NCBI GenBank assembly: GCA_017303805.1
Contig: JAFLBQ010000009.1
Location: 49,810-113,809 of the forward strand
Direction of reading: 5' to 3'
Length of the DNA stretch: 64,000 nt
Origin: Cytophagales bacterium
GTDB lineage: Bacteria; Bacteroidota; Bacteroidia; Cytophagales; Cyclobacteriaceae
The translations under genes were made by a program, and so were the position numbers. The notes beneath the pieces are model-generated. The model saw only the letters and a program-made list of their open reading frames with translations, was not told where the DNA came from and made no database searches. The number at the start of each line of letters is the position of its first letter. Within the stretch, counting starts at the first letter, position 1. Shown in pieces: positions 27,010 through 36,175 of this stretch.

Positions 27010-29649
27010 TTATTCACTTCTCAAACTCTTAACAGGATTTGCCAGCGCGGCTTTAATGGCTTGAAAGCTTATGGTAAATAAGGCGATGCCTAGCGCTATA
27101 AGTCCTGCACCTACAAACACCCACCATTGAAGTGAGATTCTGTATACAAAGCCCTGTAACCATTGATACGTTAAGTAATAAGCAACCGGAGTGGCGATTA
27201 CTATTGCAATCAGTACTATCTTCAGAAAATCCTTGGACAACAGCGTAGTGATACCCGCTACCGATGCTCCCAATACTTTTCGAATTCCAATTTCTTTTGT
27301 ACGCTGCTCAGTTACATAGGTTGCAAGTCCAAATAATCCCAGGCATGAAATGAAAATTGACAATGATGCAAAGATGGTTATCAAATTCCCGATCTGTCGT
27401 TCACTCTTATACAGGTTTTCGAAATCCTGGTCCATAAAACTATACTCAAATGGGAACCCCGGAGAGATTGATTTCCATTGTGCCTCAATATTGTTAATTA
27501 CGGAAGCCATGTCGGTTGAATTTACTTTTACCGTAAGGCCGCCACGGTCCTCGCCATACAAGAATGCCAACGGCTTTACTTGTTCCCTCAATGAACTAAA
27601 ATGGAAGTCTTTTACAATTCCAATCACGTTATATTCAGCAATCGGACTTGTTTCTTTTTCTGTAAGGCGATAGAGCTTATGTTCCAAAACATCTCCCCAA
27701 CCTAGAAATTTCGCAGCCGCTTCATTCAGGATGATTGAAAGCGTATCCGCCTTTCCTTTGTGAAAATTTCGTCCAGCCACAACTTTCATATCCATGGTAG
27801 GCAGATAATTCTCATCAACTATCCAAGACTGTATACTGATAGCTGTATTTATATCCATGGTGGGAGAGGGAAAGAACGCGTTTACGCTGCGGTTAAAGTT
27901 GACGGGCAGGAACCCCGTAACAGACAGGCCCTCGACACCGGCTACCTGAGTCAGGTTGTTTTTGAATGGTTCGAGTTGCTGGCCGAGCTGGTCTATGTTA
28001 TTGATGATGAGTTTTTGTGCGCGACTATACCCCAGGTCTTTGCTCCGGATGTACTCCATTTGCAAAAACACAATCAATGTGCCGGCAATGAGCAAAATGG
28101 AAGCGGAAAATTGAAATGCTACCAACGTATTTCTGAAGACAGACTTCTTTGAATAGCCTTTGCTACCCCTCAACACAGCAACCGGCTGAAAGGCCGACAG
28201 ATAAAATGCGGGATAACTTCCTGAGAGCAGACCAACTACTAATGTTAGACCTATCATCAAAAAAATTACCGAGCCGGACCCAAGGAAACTAAAATCAAAG
28301 GACTTACCAGTCAACTCATTAAAAAGTGGAAGACTTAGGTAGGTGATACCCACAGATAGCAGCATAGCAAAGAGGCAAGTAAGAAATGATTCTGTTAAAA
28401 ATTGATGGATAAGGTTGTGCCTGAGCGAACCCATTACTTTTCTGACGCCTACTTCTCTGGCCCGGTTGGCAGATCGGGCAGTGGCAAGGTTCATGAAATT
28501 GATGATGGCGATAAAAAGAATGAATACGGCAATCACTGAAAATATATAGATATACTCCATGTTACCATTGGCGTATAATTCCCCAGGCTTATCGGAATGA
28601 AGGTGTATATCGGTAAGTTTGGTGAGACTTACTTTAAAGAAGTCGCCCTGGTTGTTAAACTCAGCAAGAGATTTATTTACAAATTTCTTAAGGTCGGGCT
28701 CCAGATGCCGGTCCAGCATTCTATTGAGTTCAGTTGTCATGGTGTTGGGGTCGACACCCGGCTTTAATAATAAGTACGTGTTCCAATTTTGGTATCCTGC
28801 CCAGATGTCCTGACTGGCGGATTTGTCCTCGATGTTTGGAATAAAACTGGTGAAGTGAAAATGTGCATTTGACGGGATGTCTTTGATTACGGCAGTAATC
28901 TTCCTGGTCTCCGTGTTGTTAATAGTGAGTGTCTGTCCCACAACATCGGTCTTATCAAAATATTTCCGCGCAACCGACTCGGTGAGGACAATGGAGTTTG
29001 GCTCCGTCAACGCAGTTTTCGGATTCCCTGCTATTACCGGCAGTGTAAACACATCAAACAAGGTAGAGTCGGCCCAGGCCACATTACCTTCGCGAATGTT
29101 AACATCACCTTTCTTTACTAAGAATCCACCATAAAACCTTAATCGTGTGGTTTGTTCAATTTGCGCAAAGTCTGACAGGGCAGTTTCTCCAAAGGTTGGG
29201 TTGGTTACCGCTATATTCATGTGATTGTCACCGAACTTAATTTCCATATCTGCCCTGTATATACGGTCAGCTTTTTCATTGAACTGATCGTAACTCAACT
29301 CGTGATGCACATACAGACCTATCAGCATGCAGGCTGCAAGACCAATCGCAAGACCTCCAATGTTGATTAACGAGTAACCTTTGTTCTTTGCAAGATTTCT
29401 CCAGCCGATTTTAAAATAACTTTTGTACATACCGTAGGCGTTATATTCTTTGTGCTTAAACGACTTGATAAACTCCGGTCTAAAATATTTGATTACACTC
29501 CAGGCAAATTTCCATTTAGCTCTTTTTGAAGACTGTTGAACTTCTATTTCAAAAACTTCAATCAAGTCCCCTTCAATCTCTTCCAGATAATCTTCGCGGC
29601 AAAACCAGCGGAGGAATTGCAGGGCTCGTTGGGGTGGATTGATTTTCAT
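27010..29649 (-). CDS. PadR-linked FtsX permease, CREDY-type prefix (first in unit)
   Basis: This 879-residue protein has the prefix PPQRALQFLRWFCREDYLEE, IEGDLIEVFEIE. The linker YGMYKSYFKIGWRNLAKNKG leads to TM1 (GGLAIGLAACMLIGLYV). The periplasmic part (TDVVGQTLTINN, KDIPSNAHFHF) is the usual MacB-like form. FtsX block 1 has INFMNLATARSANRAREVG near residue 388; block 2 has EQRTKEIGIRKVLGAS near residue 765. It ends NPVKSLRSE. It follows the divergent PadR gene at 29747 and precedes the permease at 24322, so all three likely share one transcript. The substrate is unknown. Confidence 0.92.
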   Translation of the reverse strand: MKINPPQRALQFLRWFCREDYLEEIEGDLIEVFEIEVQQSSKRAKWKFAWSVIKYFRPEFIKSFKHKEYNAYGMYKSYFKIGWRNLAKNKGYSLINIGGLAIGLAACMLIGLYVHHELSYDQFNEKADRIYRADMEIKFGDNHMNIAVTNPTFGETALSDFAQIEQTTRLRFYGGFLVKKGDVNIREGNVAWADSTLFDVFTLPVIAGNPKTALTEPNSIVLTESVARKYFDKTDVVGQTLTINNTETRKITAVIKDIPSNAHFHFTSFIPNIEDKSASQDIWAGYQNWNTYLLLKPGVDPNTMTTELNRMLDRHLEPDLKKFVNKSLAEFNNQGDFFKVSLTKLTDIHLHSDKPGELYANGNMEYIYIFSVIAVFILFIAIINFMNLATARSANRAREVGVRKVMGSLRHNLIHQFLTESFLTCLFAMLLSVGITYLSLPLFNELTGKSFDFSFLGSGSVIFLMIGLTLVVGLLSGSYPAFYLSAFQPVAVLRGSKGYSKKSVFRNTLVAFQFSASILLIAGTLIVFLQMEYIRSKDLGYSRAQKLIINNIDQLGQQLEPFKNNLTQVAGVEGLSVTGFLPVNFNRSVNAFFPSPTMDINTAISIQSWIVDENYLPTMDMKVVAGRNFHKGKADTLSIILNEAAAKFLGWGDVLEHKLYRLTEKETSPIAEYNVIGIVKDFHFSSLREQVKPLAFLYGEDRGGLTVKVNSTDMASVINNIEAQWKSISPGFPFEYSFMDQDFENLYKSERQIGNLITIFASLSIFISCLGLFGLATYVTEQRTKEIGIRKVLGASVAGITTLLSKDFLKIVLIAIVIATPVAYYLTYQWLQGFVYRISLQWWVFVGAGLIALGIALFTISFQAIKAALANPVKSLRSE

Positions 29650-29662
29650 TTTGTTTGTTTAA

Positions 29663-29710
29663 GACGTAAGTAGTAAGACATAAGGCCGCTTGTGTCTTAC
29701 TGCTTGAGTC
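29663..29710. repeat. Palindromic repeat, short form, at a PadR/permease junction
   Basis: A 22-bp left arm (29663-29684, ending AAGACATAAG) and a right arm (29689-29710, starting CTTGTGTCTTAC) pair at about 18 of 22 positions around a four-base loop. The left arm matches those of the longer elements at 36104 and 41477. It sits between the PadR gene and the permease gene of the same transcript. Confidence 0.6.
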
Positions 29711-29746
29711 TTTCTACTAATGTCTTGTATAGTGTGTCCACTATTT

Positions 29747-30073
29747 TCAGCCAAACGATATTTTCGGAATCTGCTTGTAGATGCTGTTGCGTAATTCATA
29801 TTGTGCATCGAGCATTCGCTTACCAACAGCAGTAATCACATAAAACTTTTTGCGTCTGCCGCCCCGGTCTTCGGTAATTCCGCCAAAGCGGGATTTTACA
29901 AAACCTTTGTCTTCAATGCGCTTCAACGCTACGTGCACCGCACTGATGTTTACTTTCTTTTTTAGCTTTTCTTCCAAGCCTTCGAGTATCGCTACACCGT
30001 AGGCTTCGTCATGTAATGCGGCAACCATGAGCAATACCAGCTCTTCAAATTCACCGAGGGATTGTTGTGTCAT
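29747..30073 (-). CDS. PadR-family transcriptional regulator (divergent, CREDY-permease type)
   Basis: This 108-residue winged-helix protein (SLGEFEELVLLMVAALHDEA, VNISAVHVALKRIEDKGFV) keeps the PadR layout. The wing reads GGRRKKFYVITAVGKRM instead of GRPKKYF, and the recognition helix differs (ISAVHVALKRIE versus MGALHTALIRLE). It is clearly separate from the other three PadR proteins here. It heads the unit with the two CREDY-prefix permeases. Upstream lies a 52-bp dyad, unlike the element before the other PadR genes, which fits its altered recognition helix. Confidence 0.95.
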   Translation of the reverse strand: MTQQSLGEFEELVLLMVAALHDEAYGVAILEGLEEKLKKKVNISAVHVALKRIEDKGFVKSRFGGITEDRGGRRKKFYVITAVGKRMLDAQYELRNSIYKQIPKISFG

Positions 30074-30084
30074 TTTCGGATGGA

Positions 30085-30136
30085 TTTACTTAACAAACGT
30101 GAAAGTAATTAATTTGTTTCACATATGTTAAGTAAA
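30085..30136 (-). promoter_or_regulatory. 52-bp dyad operator candidate upstream of divergent PadR
   Basis: The outer arms TTTACTTAAC (30085-30094) and GTTAAGTAAA (30127-30136) are perfect reverse complements, as are the inner arms GTGAAA (30099-30104) and TTTCAC (30117-30122), with equal four-base spacers on each side. The symmetric element ends 12 bases before the PadR start. Two-fold symmetry of this size suits a PadR dimer or two dimers. The 27-bp element of the other units is absent. Confidence 0.65.
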
Positions 30137-30197
30137 AGACGAGAATTTTTCTGGCAAGACCACGGTCGACTGTGGACAGTTGACCGGCCTGCTTAAA

Positions 30198-32825
30198 CTA
30201 TTCCGATCTCAAGCTTTTCACTGGATTCGCCAGCGCGGCTTTAATGGCTTGATAACTTACGGTAAGTATTGTTACGGCCAATGCCCCAACACCCGTTAAG
30301 ACGAAAGCAAACCATGAAATGTCGGTGCGATAATCGTAGTGCTGCAACCAGCCGTTCATGAATGAATATGTCATCGGTACAGCCAATACAAATGATAGAA
30401 TGACTAACACAACAAAATCTTTTGAAAGCATCTTCCATATTGAAGCCAGTGATGCACCCATCACTTTGCGAATACCTATTTCTTTGGTACGCTGTTCGGC
30501 TACAAACGAAGCAAGACCAAAAAGTCCGAGGCAACTGATTACAATAGCCAGCGTGCTGAAGATAGAAGCCAGCTTACCGATTCGTTCTTCGGCTTTGAAC
30601 TTGGCCATGTAGTCGTCATCGGCAAAAGTAAAATCGAACGGGGCTGAGGGTACGATTTTCTTAAAGGCGGTTTCTATTTTAGGCAGCGCCTCGTGTGCCG
30701 TTGCTTTGTCGTTCATGCGAATGTGCAGCCAACCCTGGTCACCTCCCGAAAAAAAGTACAAGCACGGATCTGTTTTTTGAAAAGGCGAGCCCTTCACCAC
30801 ATCGCGGATAACGCCCAGTATTTTAAACTCTTCGCGGTGGTCATTCCGGTTTCTGATCAGAACTTCGTCTGTTGCATTTTCGAAGCCGAAGATTTTGGCA
30901 GTGGTTTCGTTAATAATAACCCCGCTGGCATCGGCCGGAAAGGCACGTGAGAAATCGCGGCCTTCCAGAAATTCCCAGCCAATGGTTTTTCCATATTCGG
31001 GCGTAACTGCGTTGATATTAAAGGTAAGGTCATTTAAACTTTCATCTTTCCCGCGCCAGTCGAAGCCACCATTCCAGCCCAGGGTACTTACAATTGAATA
31101 ATTGGATTCAGCTACTTCATCCACCACACCGGTAGCTTTCAACTCGTTTCGCAGCACTTCGTACTTGCCAATAAATTCGGGCGAACGCGGATGAAGTGAA
31201 ATCAATCCTTCGCGCGAGTAGCCAATGGGTCGGTTCTTGGCAAATTGAATTTGTTGATATACGATGGCCGTGCCGATGATGAGGCTGATCGAAACGGTGA
31301 ATTGGACAGTAACTAAAATTTTCCGGGGCAGCGAAGCAAAGCGCCCCATCTTGAATGTGCCCTTTAAAACCTGAACGGCATTGAAAGAGGATAAGTAAAG
31401 CGCAGGGTAGCTTCCGGCCAGCAAGCCTGTTAGAAAAGTAAATGCGAAGCACCCTAACCAGAACAGCGGCTCGCGCCACGGCAGCGTCATGTCTTTATCG
31501 GCAATCTGATTATAGAACGGGAGACAGATTTGCGTAAGCAGCAACGACACAATAAATGCAAGTGTGGCAACAAGAAAGGCCTCGCTGTAAAACTGCCCTA
31601 CCAGTTGGCCGCGCACAGAGCCAATAGATTTTCGGATGCCGACTTCTTTCGCTCGTTTTTCTGAACGGGCGGTGGTAAGGTTCATAAAGTTGATGCATGC
31701 CAGCGCCAATACAAAACAACCGATAATTCCATAATACCACACGGAGTTCATCAACGGGCTCCGTACCTGCACACCATTTTCAAAATAGGATTTGAGATGC
31801 CAGTCTTCCATCGGTACTACAAACAATTCTGGTTTTGAGGCAGCACTGTTGGCATCAATGTGTGGCAACATGGCATCTTTAATTACGCCCGAAGTGCGCT
31901 TAAAATCTCCATTGGTTTTTAACTGAACATATACGTACACATTATAATTGTCCCATACATTCAAATGGCTCCACCCGTTCAGATAAAGATCGAGCGGGGC
32001 CAGGTAGGTGGCATCGTAAAACACAGAGTTCTTGGGCAAGTCTTCGTACACCCCGGTAACTTTCAAATCCCATTTATTATCCATGCGGATAATTTGGCCT
32101 ACAGGATTTTCAGTATTAAAAAATTTGCGCGCCACGGACTGCGACAATAAGATAGACGACATATCGGCCAGGCCACCGCGTGTGCCATGAATCATGTGAA
32201 GCGAAAACATTTCGGGGCCATCAGGCTGCATGAAATAGCCTACTTGCGTGAATTGATTTTCGCCAAAGCCCAACACGTGTTCTTCATTGCGCCCGCGTAC
32301 AATAGCCACTTTTTCAAAGTGCGATGCATATTCTTCGCGCAGCAAAGTGCCCACACCGGTGGTTACAATGTTGCCGGTTTGAATTTGCCCTTGCCGGAGA
32401 TTGTGACGATACACCTGCCCAATGCGATCGTAATTCTGGTGATAGCGATTGAACGTGAGTTCATCCCACATCCACAAGCCGATGAGCAGGGCTACTGTCA
32501 TACCCAGCGCAAGTCCACCAATGTTTATCAGTGAATAACCCTTGTTGCGAAGAAGATTTCGCCAGCCGATTTTAAAATAACTTTTATACATACCGTAAGT
32601 GTTTAAATTTTTATTGCCTTCTATGGGTCGGATTATTTCACGTCTTAGCAAGAGTAACACATCTAACATGAATCTTATGTCTGCCTTCCACTTTCCGTTT
32701 TTAGCTACGCGAACCCCATAGTCTTCCAACAAATCACCCTCGATGTGGTTGAGCATCCGCGGATGACAATACCACCGGAAGAAGCGATGGAAAAGTTTGG
32801 GTGGATAATGTTCGCTCTTTTTCAA
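30198..32825 (-). CDS. PadR-linked FtsX permease, CHP-type prefix (second in unit)
   Basis: This 875-residue protein probably starts at a TTG (32823-32825; MKKSEHYPPKL), since no in-frame ATG precedes the conserved prefix. The prefix (PPKLFHRFFRWYCHPRMLNH, IEGDLLEDYG) is nearly identical to that of the permease at 32898. After the linker comes a 'GLWMWDEL' body (YFKIGWRNLLRNKGYSLIN). FtsX block 1 has CINFMNLTTARSEKRAKEVG near residue 380 and FtsX block 2 has EQRTKEIGIRKVMGAS near residue 762. It ends NPVKSLRSE. It is the distal gene of the PadR-35631 unit. Confidence 0.92.
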   Translation of the reverse strand: MKKSEHYPPKLFHRFFRWYCHPRMLNHIEGDLLEDYGVRVAKNGKWKADIRFMLDVLLLLRREIIRPIEGNKNLNTYGMYKSYFKIGWRNLLRNKGYSLINIGGLALGMTVALLIGLWMWDELTFNRYHQNYDRIGQVYRHNLRQGQIQTGNIVTTGVGTLLREEYASHFEKVAIVRGRNEEHVLGFGENQFTQVGYFMQPDGPEMFSLHMIHGTRGGLADMSSILLSQSVARKFFNTENPVGQIIRMDNKWDLKVTGVYEDLPKNSVFYDATYLAPLDLYLNGWSHLNVWDNYNVYVYVQLKTNGDFKRTSGVIKDAMLPHIDANSAASKPELFVVPMEDWHLKSYFENGVQVRSPLMNSVWYYGIIGCFVLALACINFMNLTTARSEKRAKEVGIRKSIGSVRGQLVGQFYSEAFLVATLAFIVSLLLTQICLPFYNQIADKDMTLPWREPLFWLGCFAFTFLTGLLAGSYPALYLSSFNAVQVLKGTFKMGRFASLPRKILVTVQFTVSISLIIGTAIVYQQIQFAKNRPIGYSREGLISLHPRSPEFIGKYEVLRNELKATGVVDEVAESNYSIVSTLGWNGGFDWRGKDESLNDLTFNINAVTPEYGKTIGWEFLEGRDFSRAFPADASGVIINETTAKIFGFENATDEVLIRNRNDHREEFKILGVIRDVVKGSPFQKTDPCLYFFSGGDQGWLHIRMNDKATAHEALPKIETAFKKIVPSAPFDFTFADDDYMAKFKAEERIGKLASIFSTLAIVISCLGLFGLASFVAEQRTKEIGIRKVMGASLASIWKMLSKDFVVLVILSFVLAVPMTYSFMNGWLQHYDYRTDISWFAFVLTGVGALAVTILTVSYQAIKAALANPVKSLRSE

Positions 32826-32897
32826 TTATATTTTGTTTTAGTTGACAGTTCCCATAGTCAAAGAAGTTGGCTACTTTGTCTTATGTTAACCACACAA

Positions 32898-35549
32898 TTA
32901 CTCTGCCCGCAGTGAGTTTATTGGATTGAACAAGGCTGCTCTTACGGATTGATAACTCACGGTAAGGAGTGCCAACAGCAACACCATTGCACCAGCCAGT
33001 ATAAAAACACCGGCACTCAGCGTAATGCGATACTCAAAAGCACTCAGCCACTCGCGCATAACATACCAGCCCAACGGACATGCCAACACAAAGGCAAGGG
33101 CCACCTGCCGCGTAAACGAAAGTGCCACCATTAAAAATAAGTTAAGCGACCCCGCGCCTAATATTTTTCTTATGCCAAGCTCTTTGGTTTTACGCTCTAC
33201 ATGATAATTGGCCAAACCCAATAGCCCGAGACAGGCTACCAGAATGCTCAATGCTCCCGCTATCTGAAAAATCATGCCTGCCTTTTTCTCGGATACATAA
33301 AAGTTGTTTAACTGCTCGGAAAGAAAGTGAAATTCGATAGGCGTTTCAGGGTCAAATTTCTCATGAATCTTAGTAGCACCTTCAATTATATCTTGAGCAT
33401 TACCAGAAACTTTAAGGGTGAAGTAATCGATATTCTGAATAGGATTATTGCGATAACCCATAATAATGGGGGCGATTTTCTGATGCAACGATTGAAAGTT
33501 AAAATCCTTCATAACCCCCACTACATGCACATTCCAAATACCTCTCCTGGCTCTCATCTGAAGTACTGTGCCAATCGGATTTTTTAAGTTCATCGCTTGC
33601 GCAGCCGATGCATTAATCACCACATTCAACGAATCAGCTTTACCGTTTCCGGAGAAGAATTTTCCAGCCTCCAGCTCAAGATCGTACGTCTTTAGCATGT
33701 CTTCATCAAATCCCATAAAATAGGTTTGAAGCGAATCGGTAGTTGCATTGACCTCGGTTGTGTTTTTTACGTACAACTGGCGGATGTTTTTCCACTCGCC
33801 TGGCACGCGTGACGAAACAGCTACATGTTTTACCCCTGCCAATTTTGAGAACTCATTCTTCATGGCCTGAAACTGACTACGCACGGCCCCGCTGTTAATA
33901 TCAATGATCATCAGTTGATCTTTATCAAATCCAATATCCTTGGTTTGGATGAAGTTGAGCTGGTTGCCAATAACCAGTGTACACACAATTAGTACAATGG
34001 TGATTGTGAACTGAAACACCACGAGTGAAGTGCGCAGATTAAATTTATGCTTTGTAAATACTACCTGACTTTTTAATGTAGCAACCGGTTTTAGTTTGGA
34101 CAAATAGAAAGCCGGATAACTTCCGGCAATCACACCAATAATTAGTGAGATCAGTAAAAGGGCAGGCACAAACTCCCGTATCGTTTCAAATGAAAGAATA
34201 AACTGTTTGCCGGTAATGGAATTAAAGAAGGGAAAACACAGTTTCATTACGACAATAGATAGTAGCATAGAAACAAGCGTAACGATAAAAGCCTCCGTTA
34301 AGAATTGAAAAATAAGTTGCATTTTAATTGCGCCTGCTACTTTTCTGATTCCAATTTCTTTTGAGCGCGAGGCCGCTTTTGATGTGGTTAAGTTGATATA
34401 GTTAATAGCCGCAATAACCAATAGAAAAATCGCCATGCTGGAAAAGATGTACACATACGAAAGCTGGCCGTGTTCTTCCTCAACGCCATTTAGAATTTCG
34501 GCAGAATGCAAATGGATATCTTGTATGGGCTGAAAGGCACTGGCCTGTAGTTCGGCATCAGGTCCCCAATGTTTTTTCATAAACCCGGGCATCTTTGCCT
34601 CTACATCGTGAATGGATTTGCCATCGTGCAACACCACATAGGTATAAGCACCGAAGTCCTGCCAATCATTTAAGTAATCAGTCCACTCTTTATTAGTAAG
34701 AATGTTGGAAAACAATAAGTCAAAGCTAAGATGGGAGTTTTCAGGAAAATCTTTAATTACGCCTGTTACCTTAACTATGCCAATCTCCTGTAAGTTCATG
34801 GATTTGCCGAGGGCACTTTCGCTACCAAAATATTTTTTCGCCATTGATTGTGGTATCACCACAGAAAAAGATTGGCTTAGGGCTGTGGCTTTATCACCTT
34901 CTACGAAATCAAAATCAAAAACAGTAAAGAAATTTTGATCAGTCGTAGTAAACCAGTTGCGCTCATTGTATTTAGTTTCACCAATTTCCACAATCACCTG
35001 GCCTGAGAATCGGTGAATGCGCGTCATATCCTCCACTTCAGGAAACGAGTTAACTATTTCAGGGCCAAAGGGTGAAACAGTTAACCCATAGGTGCGTGGG
35101 TTATCGGGAATCGATTTATCAATTGTAAGTACTCTATATGTCCGGTCTGATTTCCGATGAAAGGAATCGTATGATAATTCGTTGGCTACATAGGTGTATA
35201 ACATCGTACTGAATGAAATCCCCAATACGAGACCCAGCACGTTGATAATGGTGAAAGTCTTGTTTTTGATTAAGTGCCGAAGACTTATTCTGAAATAGTT
35301 TTTATACATACCGTAAGTGTTTAAATTTTTATTGCCTTCCATGGGGCGGATTATTCCACGTCTTAGTAAGAGTAACACGTCTAACATGAATCTTATGTCC
35401 GCTTTCCACTTTCCTTTTTTAGCTACGCGAATTCCATAGTCTTCCAACAAATCACCCTCGATGTGGTTGAGCATCCGCGGATGACAATACCACCGGAAGA
35501 AGCGATGGAAAAGTTTGGGTGGATATGGTCTTTCTGTTTTCAAACTCAT
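32898..35549 (-). CDS. PadR-linked FtsX permease, CHP-type prefix (first in unit)
   Basis: This 883-residue protein has the same prefix as its downstream neighbour (PPKLFHRFFRWYCHPRMLNH, IEGDLLEDYG). Its body is of a different kind: TM1 VLGLVLGISFSTMLYTYVAN, periplasmic GSESALGKSMNL and KDFPENSHLSFD. FtsX block 1 has INYINLTTSKAASRSKEIG near residue 390; block 2 has ERKTKELGIRKILGAGSL near residue 770. It ends NPINSLRAE. The DNA coding the prefix is about 95% identical to that of the permease at 30198, after which identity collapses at the linker. It lies 81 bases after a PadR gene. Confidence 0.92.
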   Translation of the reverse strand: MSLKTERPYPPKLFHRFFRWYCHPRMLNHIEGDLLEDYGIRVAKKGKWKADIRFMLDVLLLLRRGIIRPMEGNKNLNTYGMYKNYFRISLRHLIKNKTFTIINVLGLVLGISFSTMLYTYVANELSYDSFHRKSDRTYRVLTIDKSIPDNPRTYGLTVSPFGPEIVNSFPEVEDMTRIHRFSGQVIVEIGETKYNERNWFTTTDQNFFTVFDFDFVEGDKATALSQSFSVVIPQSMAKKYFGSESALGKSMNLQEIGIVKVTGVIKDFPENSHLSFDLLFSNILTNKEWTDYLNDWQDFGAYTYVVLHDGKSIHDVEAKMPGFMKKHWGPDAELQASAFQPIQDIHLHSAEILNGVEEEHGQLSYVYIFSSMAIFLLVIAAINYINLTTSKAASRSKEIGIRKVAGAIKMQLIFQFLTEAFIVTLVSMLLSIVVMKLCFPFFNSITGKQFILSFETIREFVPALLLISLIIGVIAGSYPAFYLSKLKPVATLKSQVVFTKHKFNLRTSLVVFQFTITIVLIVCTLVIGNQLNFIQTKDIGFDKDQLMIIDINSGAVRSQFQAMKNEFSKLAGVKHVAVSSRVPGEWKNIRQLYVKNTTEVNATTDSLQTYFMGFDEDMLKTYDLELEAGKFFSGNGKADSLNVVINASAAQAMNLKNPIGTVLQMRARRGIWNVHVVGVMKDFNFQSLHQKIAPIIMGYRNNPIQNIDYFTLKVSGNAQDIIEGATKIHEKFDPETPIEFHFLSEQLNNFYVSEKKAGMIFQIAGALSILVACLGLLGLANYHVERKTKELGIRKILGAGSLNLFLMVALSFTRQVALAFVLACPLGWYVMREWLSAFEYRITLSAGVFILAGAMVLLLALLTVSYQSVRAALFNPINSLRAE

Positions 35550-35554
35550 TGATC

Positions 35555-35632
35555 AATAGTGGCAAGCTTAGTATCGACTGCCTACTGAATTCTGCCAACT
35601 GCCTACTTTCTTCAAATTCAACTTCTACAATC
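35555..35632. repeat. CTGCCTACT-type repeat at a PadR/permease junction
   Basis: Degenerate words GACTGCCTACTG, CTGCCAACTGCCTACTT recur between the permease start and the PadR stop, as at 22426. Separation of the two genes by this repeat, rather than a short spacer, is shared with the other units. Confidence 0.45.
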
Positions 35633-35969
35633 AACTGAATTTCACATTAAGCGACACATCCGGAATTGCACCCCAAAGTGCATTGCGTGTTTCGCGCGAA
35701 TATTCCATGGCTTTTTTACCCAGCGCTGTAATCTGAAAATATTTTTTGGGTCGGCCCATGCGCTCCTCCGTTGGTTCACCATCGTGCGAGCGGATATAGC
35801 CCTTGTCTTCTAACCGTACCAGGGCGGTATGCATAGCGCCCATGCTCACGTTGCGTTTCAGGCGCGATTCAATTTCATTTTTGATAGCCAGTCCATAGGC
35901 CTCTTTATATAGAATGGCGATGGTGAGCATCACGATTTCTTCGAACTCACCCAGTTGGTATTTCTTCAT
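35631..35969 (-). CDS. PadR-family transcriptional regulator (CHP-permease type)
   Basis: This 112-residue winged-helix protein (YQLGEFEEIVMLTIAILYKE, VSMGAMHTALVRLEDKGYI) has the wing GRPKKYFQITALGKKA and a dimer helix RETRNALWGAIPDVSL. It is very close to the PadR proteins at 22450 and 41540. The shared 27-bp element lies 12 bases upstream. It heads a unit with the permeases at 32898 and 30198, separated from the first by a repeat-rich gap. It is probably a repressor of its own operon. Confidence 0.95.
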   Translation of the reverse strand: MKKYQLGEFEEIVMLTIAILYKEAYGLAIKNEIESRLKRNVSMGAMHTALVRLEDKGYIRSHDGEPTEERMGRPKKYFQITALGKKAMEYSRETRNALWGAIPDVSLNVKFS

Positions 35970-35981
35970 GACAAGACTATT

Positions 35982-36008
35982 TTCCTAAATGTAGGAATAA
36001 TCATGCCA
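35982..36008 (-). promoter_or_regulatory. Putative PadR operator/promoter, copy 2
   Basis: Gap-free 27-bp counterpart of the elements at 22827 and 41894, 23 of 27 identical to each. The core dyad is TTCCTA/TAGGAA (35982-35987 and 35992-35997) with a four-base centre. On the minus strand TACATTTA overlaps the dyad. It ends 12 bases before the PadR start. Confidence 0.68.
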
Positions 36009-36103
36009 ACACAGAATTCAACGTTATTTTAGGAATTGATTAAGATCGCTGTACGAATAATAGCACAGGAGTGTTCGGATTCGGGACAGTGAGACAGTAG
36101 CAG

Positions 36104-36174
36104 GACTTAAGTATCAAGACATAAGGCGCTAGACTGAGCGGAGTCTTACTACTTGCGTCTTGCTACTTTAAGTC
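36104..36174. repeat. Palindromic repeat, long form, after a permease unit
   Basis: The left arm (36104-36125, containing TAAGTATCAAGACATAAG) and right arm (36152-36174) pair imperfectly around a 26-base centre. The whole element resembles the one at 41477-41546, and its left arm shares 18 consecutive identical bases with it. It abuts the stop codon of the permease at 36176 and could act as a terminator for that unit. Confidence 0.6.
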
Positions 36175-36175
36175 T

